Part shown: positions 9,459-20,120 of the stretch, piece by piece
Position numbering within the stretch: the first letter of the stretch is position 1
Layout: every line of letters begins with the position of its first letter
Source of the DNA: Sugiyamaella lignohabitans
Taxonomy: Eukaryota; Ascomycota; Dipodascomycetes; Dipodascales; Trichomonascaceae
Length of the DNA: 64,000 nucleotides
Reading direction: 5' to 3'
Assembly: GCF_001640025.1 (NCBI RefSeq)
Contig: NC_031674.1
Coordinates: 4,712,001 to 4,776,000 of the forward strand
The notes under the pieces: model-generated
Told to the model about the DNA's origin: nothing
Database searches by the model: none
What the model saw: the letters and a program-made list of their open reading frames with translations, nothing else
Made by a program: the position numbers and the translations under genes

Positions 9459-11869
9459 CTGTAGAGAGGGTTAGTTTGCCACACTTTGTTGGGGGGTCGT
9501 TGCCGAGATTCAAGTGGTTTCGGCTCAGTTATCGCATTCTGCATTCAGGCTATTAAACCTAAAATGCCCTTATCTCCAGTTTAAAATATGTTTGGCATCC
9601 GTCAGAACTTACCTTGTAACTTCAAATATAATCTATCTAAAATGCTGGGAAATATATCGGCGTAGCTCGGCTTAGCTTGTTTGCTGTGGTTGCTGCTACA
9701 ATCGTATTGTTTCGGTCTTATTCGCTGTCTCTTTCCTTTGTTTTGTTCCTGTTCTTGATTCTGATATCAAATCCGATACCAACACTTTATGTCTAAAGAA
9801 AATAAACAAAAGAAATCAAAAACTAGAAAAAAAAAATGGATAAACAAAGTAAGGAAAAAAGGCTGTAAAAGATTGAGAATCTTAGTACCTTTATATACTG
9901 TTGAGGTGGTGTTGATAAGCAATCTTGGCCCAACTGCGGCATCCGCATCTGGCACCTTAGCCAGGCGGCGGCAACCCACCTTGTTGTCCGGCTGTTGTGC
10001 AGGGTTGGGTATTTGGTCGCACATAACCTACCTACCGGGCAGCCATTTAGTCCCAAACAGGTTGATAACCTCCCAATCGGGCAGTGAACCCCTGTCGTCC
10101 GTTGGCTCTTGCGCTATCATTTTCAGATGCGGGCCTGTATCGCACGATACGGCACTGCCAGTCGGAAACGGAAAGACGACTTTATTGGATGGATGGCTTG
10201 ATATTTCCGTGCTCCGCGCCATTATTCCCATAAACCAACCAACTAACTAACCTATTGTTTTGTTAAACCTCCCTTAAAAATATAGCAAAAAAAGGGGCAA
10301 TAAAATGGTGCTATCAGAGTTGTTCCAGACTAGCTTATAATTTTAATATCATCGATAGCTCGGTGCAACGCTATAACTCAGCTGTTATCTAACTTGTGTC
10401 ATCAGGGCTAAATGGTGGGGAATCGATTATCGGTGTTCCTCATACTGGTCATGCTGGTGGTCATGCAGGTCATGCTGGTGGGGGAGATGCATGCTACCCA
10501 GCAGGTCCTAGCTGATACGGCATTATCGATACCATTTATTCCCCGTCATTGTATAACCCCTCCTTTGCCTGTACAAATGGATCTAATGGTTTGGTTATAT
10601 TACAATACTAGAACTAATATATCGTAATATTTTAGCCCTTGAGCCTGGAAATTTTTTCTTCTACTTATCCTAGCCTGTATAGTCCCCATTAACTGCAATT
10701 TGCTCAACCTGCAAATCGAGGCCGAAAACCGGCAAGGAGCAAATGACTCTATCGGAGTTTAAGGGTGTTCGCTATCTTGAGCCCAAATTGGTCATTCCAG
10801 CATGCGTGGTGCATGTCAGTGGCGTACCAATTTCACCACCTGACTGGCGTGGCATATTGTTGTCTGGTATGTACTCTAGTTGTACTGTCCGACAGGGGGT
10901 CATTCGTATTTGGTCCAGATTCACCTGCATTTATCCTACTCTGTTACTCTACAGCATCTATAATGTGTAGGCACTCGTGTTGTGGATGTACATGATACAG
11001 ATAACAAACATATTCGTAATCTGGTTATTTTTACTATCTGCCGAGTTTGACCGATAATGGTTTCAAGACTGAACTAACGCGCCAGGAGCAAGATTGGTTC
11101 TGAAGGCCAGATCTATAGCAGGAATAGTGTCATCGTCGCTTTTTGATTCCCTTTTCAAAATACTAATTATACTAATACTTACCGGTTTCACTCGTAGTCC
11201 CCTATGGCAGAGGCTAAGTTATCTTTTGAATAACGATAAACCCCACTTGCCGTATCAGTAGCTCTAATTACACAATTGATAAGGTTTTATCTGCAGATCA
11301 GTCGCGTGCTAGGCGCACTATGACGTGGAACCCTCAACCGGTTCATGCTACAAACGAGTTCAAGAAAACGACATGAACTTCCTCCTATACTCTCTGAACA
11401 TGTCAACTCTACTATGAATCACTGAACATAATATTTAATATATTGCAAGGTTCATGTTGATTGCCAGATATTTTTACATTGGTGGAATCACGATATTATT
11501 ATAAAAATGATCGGACCGTGCCCCCTGCAGGGTGCCGATCTGCTCCTACATTATCTTATCTTTATAATTTTATCTTTGGATAGTCGTCGAATTATATGAC
11601 AGTATCCAGATCAAGAAACTTCTCGAAAAAGTTGACTGTCTTGATCAGGTAGGAAATACTATAGATATTGACTTTAATTTACTCGTAACTAATATAGCAA
11701 TGGCCCTGTTAAAGAAAGAACAAGCTTGCCTTGGGCCTCAAGCTTTCTACAGGCTTCATCAATCAATATGTACAAAAACATTCATCTAGCCATAGCGAGT
11801 ATCATTTCAGCTTTTTTTTTTTTTTGAAGAAATGTCGCATCGTCCGCGTATTCGAATCTAGACCTGATA
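9459..11869. other. 2.4-kb divergent intergenic region, no gene seen
   Basis: This is the shared upstream region of PRB1 (leftward) and the GPI wall protein (rightward). Open frames here (for example 9789-10250 on + and several on -) are short, mutually overlapping, compositionally random and lack recognisable domains, so none is called. A relatively GC-rich block with many CGG/CCG triplets spans about 9920-10180. An 11-base T run at about 11815-11825 lies 45 bp before the wall-protein ATG. Such length suits two condition-regulated promoters. Confidence 0.55.
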
Positions 11870-14485
11870 ATGATTTTCTCGTGGCGTTGGTTGATATTCG
11901 TCGTTGTATCATTCCTTCTGAAATGCGCATCTGCTGAATCTGCAATTCGAGTGGTTGCTCCTGGAACTCCTTTGGATGCCATTCCTATAAGAATTGTTAA
12001 TGGTTTCTTTCACATCGGCTCAAGAGGGCCGCTATTTAGAGGCAATTATACAGATACTGTACTTAGTGCCTCTTCAGAAATCGGGTCTGGCCAAGTCGTT
12101 GTAAGCTCTGCTGGTCAAGTAGGACTAGGATCAACCGCAACCGGCGAAATTGCTTTAGACTCTGCGAATGACAATCTCATTTACGGAAGAACTACCAATT
12201 TCACAGCTGTGCCTGACCAAAATGGAGGTTTCTTTGTATATACAGGGACAGTTTCTGGTGGTCAACCCATTCAGTTGAGACTTGTCCCTTATATTGTTGC
12301 AGGATCACCCACTTCATCGGCCTCTTTAGCCGCTTCTGGTACCAGTGCCTCAGGCACATCCACAGTATCTGGTAGCTTGACTTCTACCGCTGTGACCTCA
12401 GTTCCTGGCTTGACCATTACTTCGTATTATACCGTCACAGCTGGGCTAAGTTTAACAACACCAGGTTCAACAACAACAACAACAAGTTCAACCACACCAA
12501 GTTCAGCGACATCAGGTTCAGCAACACAAATTTCAGCAACGCCGAGTTCAACTCCCATAGCTACTGGCAGTGGCCCTTTAACGACACCTGTTACAACACC
12601 CACGATAACATACACTGTCACAGCTGGGTTAAACACTAACGTCAACCCAAACAGCGCTGCATTAGCTACTCCGACTATTACTTATACAGTAACTGCTGGC
12701 GTCGCCAGCACCACAGTTCCCTCTATCAGTACTGGTCTTGCTACACCTACTATCACCTATACAGTCAGTACTCCAAATAGCCCTGAGAGTTCTTTAAGCA
12801 CACCAAGCTCTAGTGTAAGTACAATTACCACTTCGCTAAGTTCACCATCTGGCGAAGTAAATTCAAACACCATTGGTCCAACTATCACATCGTACTATAC
12901 CGTCACTGCCACGGCATCTCCTGCTTCCGAATCCACTTCTTCAATCAGTACATCGCCATTAGCAGCCGTGACTCCAACTCCCACAAGTACATCTGTGAAT
13001 TTGGCGCCCAGCTCAGCAACGCCATCTCTTGTCACATCGTATGTTATTGTGAGTAATACACCGGCATCTCCAGGTACCTCATATGTGATACTCACTCCTA
13101 CCCCAACAGCTACGTCTGCCACCAACCCATCGACCACTTCATCGATCAACTATGTCACCTCATATAGAATCGTTACTCCATCTCCTTCCGCGCCAGGGTC
13201 TGCTAGACCGCCTCTAGTGACATCATACGTCATCGTGCCACCTTCCCCATCACCTTCTTTGACAGAATCGAAAATTACTGCTCTGGGACCTGTCTCATCC
13301 CTGCCGGCTAGCTCGACTGAAACTACTACAGGATACTCTCCTCCATTAGCTGCTATCAGCTCGCCCTCCTTTATTCGCTCTGCTTCATCCACATCTTCAT
13401 CTGCTTTATTATCAAGCATTATCAAGAGCACTCCTTATTCTGGAGGCTCCTCTATCCAGGCTGTTCAAAGCACTTCTTCAGTAACTGCCTTCCCAACTTT
13501 ATCCCTGTTAATTCCAAGTTTCTCAGTCGGCACCCCAGCGCTAACTTCGACCCCGGTAACAGCTTCTTATCCATTAATAACATCAATCAGGCCGACACCT
13601 TTGGGCGCTTCATCGGTAATTCCTTCTGTGCGCCAGTCAACAGAGGCTCCATTTCCCTTGGTGAATACAACATCGGCAGCTAGAAATACTTCTTCTAATA
13701 CAGCAGTCGCAACCAGTTCCACAATTCAGCCGATAGTTTCACCTGTAGCATCTGGAACCCCAGTGAGCCCAAGTCGAAGTCAAACGATCGGAGCCGTTCA
13801 GGGATATCCATCCAGTAGTGGATCAATTTCGGCTTCTGTTGGTTTGCCAGCTTCATTTGCTCCTGTTCCAGGAGTAGCACCTGCAACTGGTGCAGTACCT
13901 GGAGCAATACCCGGTGCAGTACCCGGAGCAGTGCCTGGTGCAACACAAGTGTCTGATGTGGCATCGGCAACTGGGGTGTTCCCCACACAATTGACTGGAG
14001 CTTCTTCACCAACTCAAGCGGCCCAACCCCAATTGCCCCCATTGTCTCAACTAGGGCCAATACCAGGAGTGGCACCGGCACCAGCTCCACGAATTGGGCC
14101 CCAACCAGCAGTGGCACCTGAATCGATACAGCCAACTGTAGAACCGCAAGCCGCAGAAACGCAAGGTCCTGGGTCCGGGCCTTTTACATCTGGAATAGCG
14201 CCAGCTGGTGGCTCAATCGGTCCTGGTGAATCATTAACAGCTCCATTCTTTCAGCCTCAGTTGCCAACTACTAACATAGCTGTTCCCAGTACTCCTCAGC
14301 CTTCGATTGGCGCGGTGCCAGGATTCCCGAGTCCCGGAGTTCCAACTGGTTCAAAAGGTGGGTCACTATCAGCTAAACAATCTTCAACTCCATATCCAAC
14401 TGGAGCACCATTACCAGGTTCAGCAACACAAGTTAGACCCACATTGGTGATTTTTTTCCTAACAATATTGGTGAATCTCTTTTGA
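11870..14485 (+). CDS. GPI-anchored Ser/Thr-rich cell-wall protein with internal repeats
   Basis: This 871-residue protein has an N-terminal signal peptide (MIFSWRWLIFVVVSFLLKCASA) and a C-terminal GPI signal: a short spacer and a terminal hydrophobic stretch (TLVIFFLTILVNLF). A non-repetitive N-terminal domain of about 130 residues contains likely N-glycosylation sites (NYTD, NFTA). The rest is Ser/Thr/Pro-rich. It carries imperfect copies of two motif families: TITYTVTAG / TITSYYTVTA (about residues 180-340) and LVTSYVIV / VTSYRIVTPSPS (about 380-460). A Pro/Gly/Ala-rich GAVPGA tract lies near 660-690. This fits a heavily O-mannosylated wall protein, possibly an adhesin or structural mannoprotein. 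I do not recognise the N-terminal domain. The start is the first ATG of a clean signal peptide. Confidence 0.88.
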   Translation: MIFSWRWLIFVVVSFLLKCASAESAIRVVAPGTPLDAIPIRIVNGFFHIGSRGPLFRGNYTDTVLSASSEIGSGQVVVSSAGQVGLGSTATGEIALDSANDNLIYGRTTNFTAVPDQNGGFFVYTGTVSGGQPIQLRLVPYIVAGSPTSSASLAASGTSASGTSTVSGSLTSTAVTSVPGLTITSYYTVTAGLSLTTPGSTTTTTSSTTPSSATSGSATQISATPSSTPIATGSGPLTTPVTTPTITYTVTAGLNTNVNPNSAALATPTITYTVTAGVASTTVPSISTGLATPTITYTVSTPNSPESSLSTPSSSVSTITTSLSSPSGEVNSNTIGPTITSYYTVTATASPASESTSSISTSPLAAVTPTPTSTSVNLAPSSATPSLVTSYVIVSNTPASPGTSYVILTPTPTATSATNPSTTSSINYVTSYRIVTPSPSAPGSARPPLVTSYVIVPPSPSPSLTESKITALGPVSSLPASSTETTTGYSPPLAAISSPSFIRSASSTSSSALLSSIIKSTPYSGGSSIQAVQSTSSVTAFPTLSLLIPSFSVGTPALTSTPVTASYPLITSIRPTPLGASSVIPSVRQSTEAPFPLVNTTSAARNTSSNTAVATSSTIQPIVSPVASGTPVSPSRSQTIGAVQGYPSSSGSISASVGLPASFAPVPGVAPATGAVPGAIPGAVPGAVPGATQVSDVASATGVFPTQLTGASSPTQAAQPQLPPLSQLGPIPGVAPAPAPRIGPQPAVAPESIQPTVEPQAAETQGPGSGPFTSGIAPAGGSIGPGESLTAPFFQPQLPTTNIAVPSTPQPSIGAVPGFPSPGVPTGSKGGSLSAKQSSTPYPTGAPLPGSATQVRPTLVIFFLTILVNLF

Positions 14486-14667
14486 TTATAAAAGTAGAGA
14501 AATATAATCTTAATTTAGCGAGTGTTGTTGATAAACAACTTTATGTACATATAACATTACCCGTGCCCAGGTAGGGGTCGATAGCCATACAGCTCAAAAC
14601 CCGAGTTCAACGATAAGTTACACGGGGAAATGCATACCGTTCACCGAGTCATTCCAAGATCCTTATT

Positions 14668-14676
14668 TATATATAA
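14668..14676 (+). promoter_or_regulatory. Probable TATA box of HMF1
   Basis: A TATATATAA element lies 53-61 bp before the HMF1 ATG, on the sense side and in the only free space between the wall-protein stop and HMF1. The match is to the yeast TATA consensus; function is inferred from position. Confidence 0.45.
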
Positions 14677-14728
14677 TAAGCCATTACTGCTAAACAGGCA
14701 ACGTAAATTCACAATTAACCACTCTAAA

Positions 14729-15177
14729 ATGGCTGTTTCTACTGTAAGTATTCATACATTGTAGTCTTAGTCGTTGTTGGAGTCTTCAGTACTAATCAAT
14801 GCCGATAGGTTTTCACTGACAAGGCTCCTGCTCCCGTCGCTGCCTACAGCCAAGCCGTCAAGGCCGGGGGATTTGTTTATATTTCTGGTCAAGTTCCACT
14901 TACTCCTGAAGGCAAGCTCGTTGAGGGTGCTGAAGATATCAAAGTTCAAACCAAACAGGTCCTTGAGAATCTTAAGGCTGTTGTTGAGGGATCTGGCTCT
15001 GAATGGAACAAGCTTGTTAAGATTAATATCTTTATTACTGATATGTCCAAGTTTTCTCTCGTCAATGAGGTCTATAGCGAATACTTCAACAGCCACAAGC
15101 CCGCCCGTTCTTGTGTTGCAGTCAAGACCCTTCCTCTTAACGTTGATGTTGAAATTGAGGCTGTTGCCCTTGCCTAA
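14729..15177 (+). CDS. HMF1: RidA/YjgF-family 2-iminobutanoate/2-iminopropanoate deaminase, two exons
   Basis: Exon 1 is 14729-14743 (MAVST) and exon 2 is 14809-15177. The 65-nt intron has a GTAAGT donor, TACTAAT branch and GATAG acceptor, in phase 0. The 127-residue product is a full-length RidA-family protein, which hydrolyses reactive enamine/imine intermediates released by PLP enzymes. Hallmarks are AYSQAVKAGGFVYISGQVPL near the N-terminus and the active-site segment KPARSCVAVKTLPLNVDVEIEA at the C-terminus, including the conserved Arg. No mitochondrial presequence is present, so it resembles cytosolic Hmf1 more than Mmf1. Codon use is biased, suggesting good expression. Long open frames on the opposite strand and in another frame are shadows. 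An overlapping C-terminal frame would not encode a known domain. Confidence 0.95.
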
Positions 15178-15355
15178 TGTAACACCGAAATGACATTGAC
15201 AATCTTTATTATATATATGTGTAATACAAGTGACCAATGATATCCAATTGAATAACTAGTTGAGCTAGGCATTGTCTATGCCACTGCTAAGAAATAAAAA
15301 AAACTTAAGTTTGCAAGATACACAGTTTAAAAATTGTTATCTACATATCTATTAT

Positions 15356-17531
15356 TTAGTACTCGGTGCCTGGCAATTCAAAGAGAGCAAGTGTGTTTAA
15401 GATGGAATTGACAATCGCAACCACTCCCTGAGGACTATACTTGGCATCAATTTTACTTCGTACCTTGACAAGACCCTCACTAGTGATCACTTTTTCTAAA
15501 GCGATCAGCAGTTTGGGTGAAAAGTCGGTGTACCAACGGTGATTCCAAGCAGTTAAATTCACAACTGCATCCAGCGCAGCTGGGATATTTACGGGAATTG
15601 CCTTTTCTTCTGGTGCATAACAATCTAACAACTTCCATAAAACTCTGTCGGAAAACTTGACCTCCATCGACTTTTGGAACGCATCTATAGCTTCGTCCTG
15701 ATGCTTAAGTCTATGTGCAACCATACCGTATATTTCCCATTCCAATGCAGATTTCACATAAGGTAGTTGCTGTGATTGATAATGAACCATTTCTGTGCGC
15801 CAGACAGTGTAGGTACGAAGGTCATCGTAAAGCACCATAAACAGGTGATCCAGCCATCTCTCGCAAAGTCTTTTATTACGAAGTTCTACTGGCACAGTAG
15901 CAGAACTAGCCTCTAATGCTGGTGAGGTTGATACGGTACCAGTCCCAGTGGTAGCAGTTGGTGGTCTTTCTAAACCACCATTTGGCGTGCTTTCGCCGTT
16001 AACACCACCATTCTGATCACTTGAGCCATTAGATAGCACGGCATAATCGGTATCAGAGATTTTAGAGTCGCTTTTATCCGAGATTTTCTGTTCTTTGCCA
16101 GATGACTCCTTCTTATCGGTATTGGGTTTGCTTTCTCCACCCTTGTCTTCGGTCTCATGTCCGCTTTTTTTCTCGTTCTTATCTTTACGATACTCCAATT
16201 CCATCACAAACACGTTAGAGCGATACTTGAGCAGTTTATCCCAGCCAATGCGTGCAACTATTTGCGTCAAGAGATCATAAGCCTTGGCAAATGTAGCCCT
16301 CAAAGTTGGAGCTGTCAATCTAAGAAGTGAAGGGTCACTAACCTCGTTGTCAGCGTTAATATCTACTGCCCATATTTCGTCGATAACACCGGTAGTGGGC
16401 AGAGGGAAATGCGATTTAGCAGGAACTGGCATGCGATGGGAGTCCACTTCGTGGTATGTGAACATTGGGCAGGAGTTCAGGGTCAAAAGCGCTTGCTCAT
16501 AATCGCCCTTCTGAATATATACTTCAACTAATCTGGCCCAAGTAATAAACTCAGATGGGGCTGAGTTTACAGCTCGAATGGCACAATCAAGCGCCAGATC
16601 CAATCTATTTTTGTCTTGGCAAAATTTAGATTGTAGTTCGAGCAGAAAGGCGTCCCTGGGGTTTTCCAGAATACCTTTGTTCATCCTTTCCACAGCTTTG
16701 ACTTCTTCGTTTTGTAATAATAACAGCTTGCTTATTAATGTTACCACTTCTGGCTCCTTCTCCAGTACACTTTCTAAGACCGCCAATCCCTCTGCAAACA
16801 TGCCAGTTATTTGAATGAACTTGAAAAACCCATCAACCAGATAGTTGTTAGTAACGTTTGGCACCTGGATCTCAGATACAGCTCCTAGTCTTGGTCCATC
16901 TAAAAAGAGCTTCTCGCAGGCCTCAAAAAATCGTTTGGCGTTCTCCTTGGTTGTCAACGGGCTCAAACGTCTACAGCTGGTAACAAAAAATGTATCATTA
17001 TCAGCAAACAATAAACCTCGTAACATGGCGCTTAGATAGACCTCTTGCCAGATATCTTCATCATTCGCCGATCTCTTGTCTCCATATTCATCGATTACGT
17101 AACTCTCCACAGAACCAGGGATCTGGACTAATACTCGTACGTCTATTCTAGAAAATGCATTGTACGAGCAGTAAATTCCCGACGTTATTTTCCAAAGTGG
17201 GTGTTTACCAAACCATAGCTGATTCTCACCTAATGTGAAGGTCAATGTGTTCAAGTAAGCGGCAATCGAAGCTGAACTACTTGTATCAACACCAGTAACC
17301 AAGTGATACGTGCCATTGTCTTTATTAGTTTTTGGAACTGACTTGGTTAAATGGACCAAATCTGGAGGGCCTAATTCCTTGAAGGAGTTCAAAACGCTGT
17401 TACGCGCTGAGATAGATTCTCCTACTTCATTTTCTAAGGATCTATCTAAAAGTTAGTAATGCTGTTCCGCATTTAGCAATTGTCACTTCCTCTTCCACAT
17501 ACTCAGGAATCGCTTCCGCTTGTAAAACCAT
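15356..17531 (-). CDS. BCH1: ChAPs-family exomer subunit (BCH1/BUD7 type), two exons
   Basis: ChAPs proteins bind Chs5 and Arf1 to form exomer, the trans-Golgi coat that exports chitin synthase Chs3 and other cargo. Exon 1 is only 29 nt (17503-17531, MVLQAEAIPE). The 61-nt intron (17442-17502) has GTATGT, TACTAAC and ATAG signals. Exon 2 is 15356-17441. Splicing gives 704 residues and joins IPE to SLENEVGES, restoring the conserved start that precedes FKELGPPDLVHLTK, the family signature. TPR-like helical repeats follow (about 180-330). A hydrophilic Lys/Glu/Ser insert lies near 410-490, and the C-terminal helical region includes CERWLDHLFMVLYDDLRTY. Length matches Bch1/Bud7 (about 720-750). 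Which paralogue it corresponds to cannot be told; basal yeasts often have one or two. The start was chosen because no in-frame ATG exists near the N-terminus of exon 2. Confidence 0.93.
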
Positions 17532-18033
17532 CTCTAATGATCACTGATGACTTCCAACCCGTGTGTCGTGGCTGTGGATATGTATCAGTTGTTTACACGT
17601 TAACCTTCAACATGCTGCTGCACCACTGTTTGAGCAGCCGTGCTGTCAGTTGCGGAGATCATTAACAGTGGTCCATGTGAACATGAAATGGTTCAGATTT
17701 CGTGTTTAACATTATATTTAAAGCCAAGTTCATAAATGGCATATTGCTAGCCATATTCTCACATAAACTATTCATTACGAGTAGTTTTGCGGTGAGTAGC
17801 AATAAATATAAAGCTCTGTTAGAGCTATATAAAGAATGCTACCGGGTAGCTGCCATTATAAGATCGCGTGCATCATCTATTAATCGTTACTTAAATACAG
17901 TGATTAAAGATTTAGAAGGGTCTGAGTATAGAGTCAACCGAATAGGCCTGTTTTTCTATGTGTGCCCCAGAATACAACAAGTATAGGTCATCGATGACCA
18001 TTCAATACATATCAGAATCTAACCCGACGTATA
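17532..18033. other. Intergenic region upstream of BCH1
   Basis: About 500 bp between the BCH1 start and the ALG12 stop, both on the minus strand, so it should hold the BCH1 promoter and ALG12 terminator. A 94-codon frame on the plus strand (17702-17986) has no recognisable domain and is not called. Several TATA-like runs are present. Confidence 0.5.
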
Positions 18034-19902
18034 TTACCTCCCCTCAGATTGTGGGTCTTCGTTTGATACCGTAGTATCATCAACTCTTACCCGTTTATAA
18101 ATATGGACAGCATCTTTTGTCAGCACTAGCTCTTTCCATAAACCAAAAAGATTTGATATCACAGCCTTCAAACCACCATTTCTATGAGTGGCAATCAAGC
18201 CCTCTTTTATATTGTTGATTTTGAGAAATGGGTCTGCTCTAATTTGGTTCACAAAGTCTCTTACAAGCTTCGTGTTGAACCCTTCAAGTCCAGAGATGAC
18301 ATCAAGATGTTGCCATTCATAGCCATCAAGGCTCGGAATGCCAGTCTCATTGAGATCAGCTATACCGATAAAGTAATCAAATGTGGACCAGACCTTGTCG
18401 AGTGTAGCTTCATCCTCGGATTTATCGTAGATCACAAAACCAGTTTTCTCATCTTCATTTTTAATGAAATTAGCCGAGTCCCATAATTGGCCAAATCTAG
18501 TCGCTCCTGTCATACAAACTGGAACATCAAGATGAACTGTTATACCCTCAGCAGACCTTCCATTATGTGATGATTGGTAGATTTCATGAAACCTGCTTAG
18601 TGCAACACCTCCTGGATAATTTACACTTGAGGCTAGCATTTTCATCACTGAAACATTGAATGCTAAAAAGACTGAGAGTGACATTATTATCGGGATCAGT
18701 CTGAACAAATAGTTTCTTGATCGTCTCTTATATAATATCGAGACTCCATTGCTTGCCATAATTGTGATCACGGGCATGATATAGATGACAAAGCGCAATT
18801 CTTTGTGAGGTTGCAAGGAGTATACAAGCACATAGAGTAAAGATGTTATTGCCAAGATCCGTAAAGCAGTAATCGGTGAGGCACTTGTGGTTTTCTTAAG
18901 AATAGATTTCAGTGGTTTTCCGTTGACTGTTATTGGTTTCTTATTGAAACTAGATGTTTGGTCTGATATAAGCAGCCCAATTGGAGCAACCACCAGTATC
19001 AGAGGGTTATTTGTCAAGTTTGGAATATGCTTAGTAAAATATGCCCAATAGGGCTCTTCTCCCCAAAATGAAGAATTACCCTCAATTGCATTAAAAATAA
19101 ATCCATCGACCTCCGGGATCTTGGGAAATTGCTGCCAAAAATATGAGTCGACCGCCAAGGAGATCATGGTGCCAAATCCAAGACCAAGTACACCGCTCTG
19201 TACAACATTCCAAAATGGTCGCTTACGAGTGCCCAAAAGAGTGAGAGCCAAAATTCCAGTTAAAAGAGCCAACTCTGCTCGAAATACGATACTGGTAAAT
19301 GAAAGAATGGTTAGACCGGTTTCATATCGTTCCTCTAAAATTGCTTGATAAGCATAGACTACCAATGGTAGGGCAAACATATTAGGTAGGGTCCTAGAAG
19401 AATAAAACATATAGTGAAATTGAGACATTGTAAACAGCATGAACCATCGAGACGGCCCAATTCCAAACAATTTCTTCACTGAATGACGAAGGTTAATGAC
19501 TGCAAATGTGTTTATAACACCCAAAATGAGCCTTGCAACAGACTGTATTTCAATTTTTTTTGTGAACGGAATCAAGTATGCTATCGGTTTAACCACTAGT
19601 GAAATAACCAAAGCACCCACAAATGTTCTAGGGACTACACCTGGGAATTGCAAGTGATCATATTGGGAAATATCGGATCCATAAAAGACCATATCGTGAA
19701 TGGCTTGGATGTTGAACGATTCTTCGACTTTGGTATAAGGTGCTATTAACAAATATGCACACATAATGTGTAGCATAAAATGGTCTAGCCAACCAATGCG
19801 TAATCTATTGGATTCAGCCATCGGTGACCGTTGTGGGAAGGCAATTGTCGTGATTTCTTTTCGGTTTCGGGAACTAGATCTCGTGTTGGCGCGGCGAGCC
19901 AT
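18034..19902 (-). CDS. ALG12: ALG12 dolichyl-P-Man alpha-1,6-mannosyltransferase (GT22)
   Basis: Alg12 adds the eighth mannose, in alpha-1,6 linkage, to the lumenal lipid-linked oligosaccharide Man7GlcNAc2-PP-dolichol during N-glycan precursor assembly in the ER. The 622-residue protein contains the first-lumenal-loop signature of this subfamily (APYTKVEESFNIQAIHD, near residues 54-70), then HLQFPGVVPRTFVGALV. About ten hydrophobic segments follow, with conserved LHPHKELRF-type sequence (YSLQPHKELRFVIY). Saccharomyces Alg12 is 551 residues; the extra length lies in a basic N-terminus (MARRANTRSSSRNRK) and loops. An in-frame Met at residue 28 (MAESN) is a possible alternative start. The gene is followed downstream by BCH1's promoter and lies head-to-tail after the GNAT gene. 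Confidence 0.95.
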   Translation of the reverse strand: MARRANTRSSSRNRKEITTIAFPQRSPMAESNRLRIGWLDHFMLHIMCAYLLIAPYTKVEESFNIQAIHDMVFYGSDISQYDHLQFPGVVPRTFVGALVISLVVKPIAYLIPFTKKIEIQSVARLILGVINTFAVINLRHSVKKLFGIGPSRWFMLFTMSQFHYMFYSSRTLPNMFALPLVVYAYQAILEERYETGLTILSFTSIVFRAELALLTGILALTLLGTRKRPFWNVVQSGVLGLGFGTMISLAVDSYFWQQFPKIPEVDGFIFNAIEGNSSFWGEEPYWAYFTKHIPNLTNNPLILVVAPIGLLISDQTSSFNKKPITVNGKPLKSILKKTTSASPITALRILAITSLLYVLVYSLQPHKELRFVIYIMPVITIMASNGVSILYKRRSRNYLFRLIPIIMSLSVFLAFNVSVMKMLASSVNYPGGVALSRFHEIYQSSHNGRSAEGITVHLDVPVCMTGATRFGQLWDSANFIKNEDEKTGFVIYDKSEDEATLDKVWSTFDYFIGIADLNETGIPSLDGYEWQHLDVISGLEGFNTKLVRDFVNQIRADPFLKINNIKEGLIATHRNGGLKAVISNLFGLWKELVLTKDAVHIYKRVRVDDTTVSNEDPQSEGR

Positions 19903-20120
19903 TGTGCATAGATCCGCATGTTATCTTATCTTTTAAAATTCAGGGGAGCCGATATAATAGACCCCACGAACGGGGCCCCGAGTACATAAAATACTATTTA
20001 TTTTCTCGGATGGATAAATGTGATGGTTGGGATTCACTCTCCAAATAATCAGGATATCATGTAATGTGTATCAATTAATCAATAAAATAAATAGGTTAGA
20101 GATATGAGCTGTTTTGACTA

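Noticed and set aside
9789..10250. 153-codon plus-strand frame starting with a lysine-rich stretch
   Set aside because: The basic N-terminus comes from an A-rich tract, the remainder is random, and overlapping frames of similar size exist on the other strand.
11175..11183. ATACTTACC, identical to the 5' end of U1 snRNA
   Set aside because: The downstream sequence shows no U1 stem-loops or Sm site; it is a chance match.
14767..15237. Long frames on both strands over HMF1
   Set aside because: They are shadows of the biased RidA exon; only the spliced plus-strand frame shows a conserved protein.
17702..17986. 94-codon frame with a faint LYR-like motif (LLELYKECYR)
   Set aside because: Other LYR-family residues are missing, the composition is AT-driven, and it lies in the BCH1 promoter; support is too weak.
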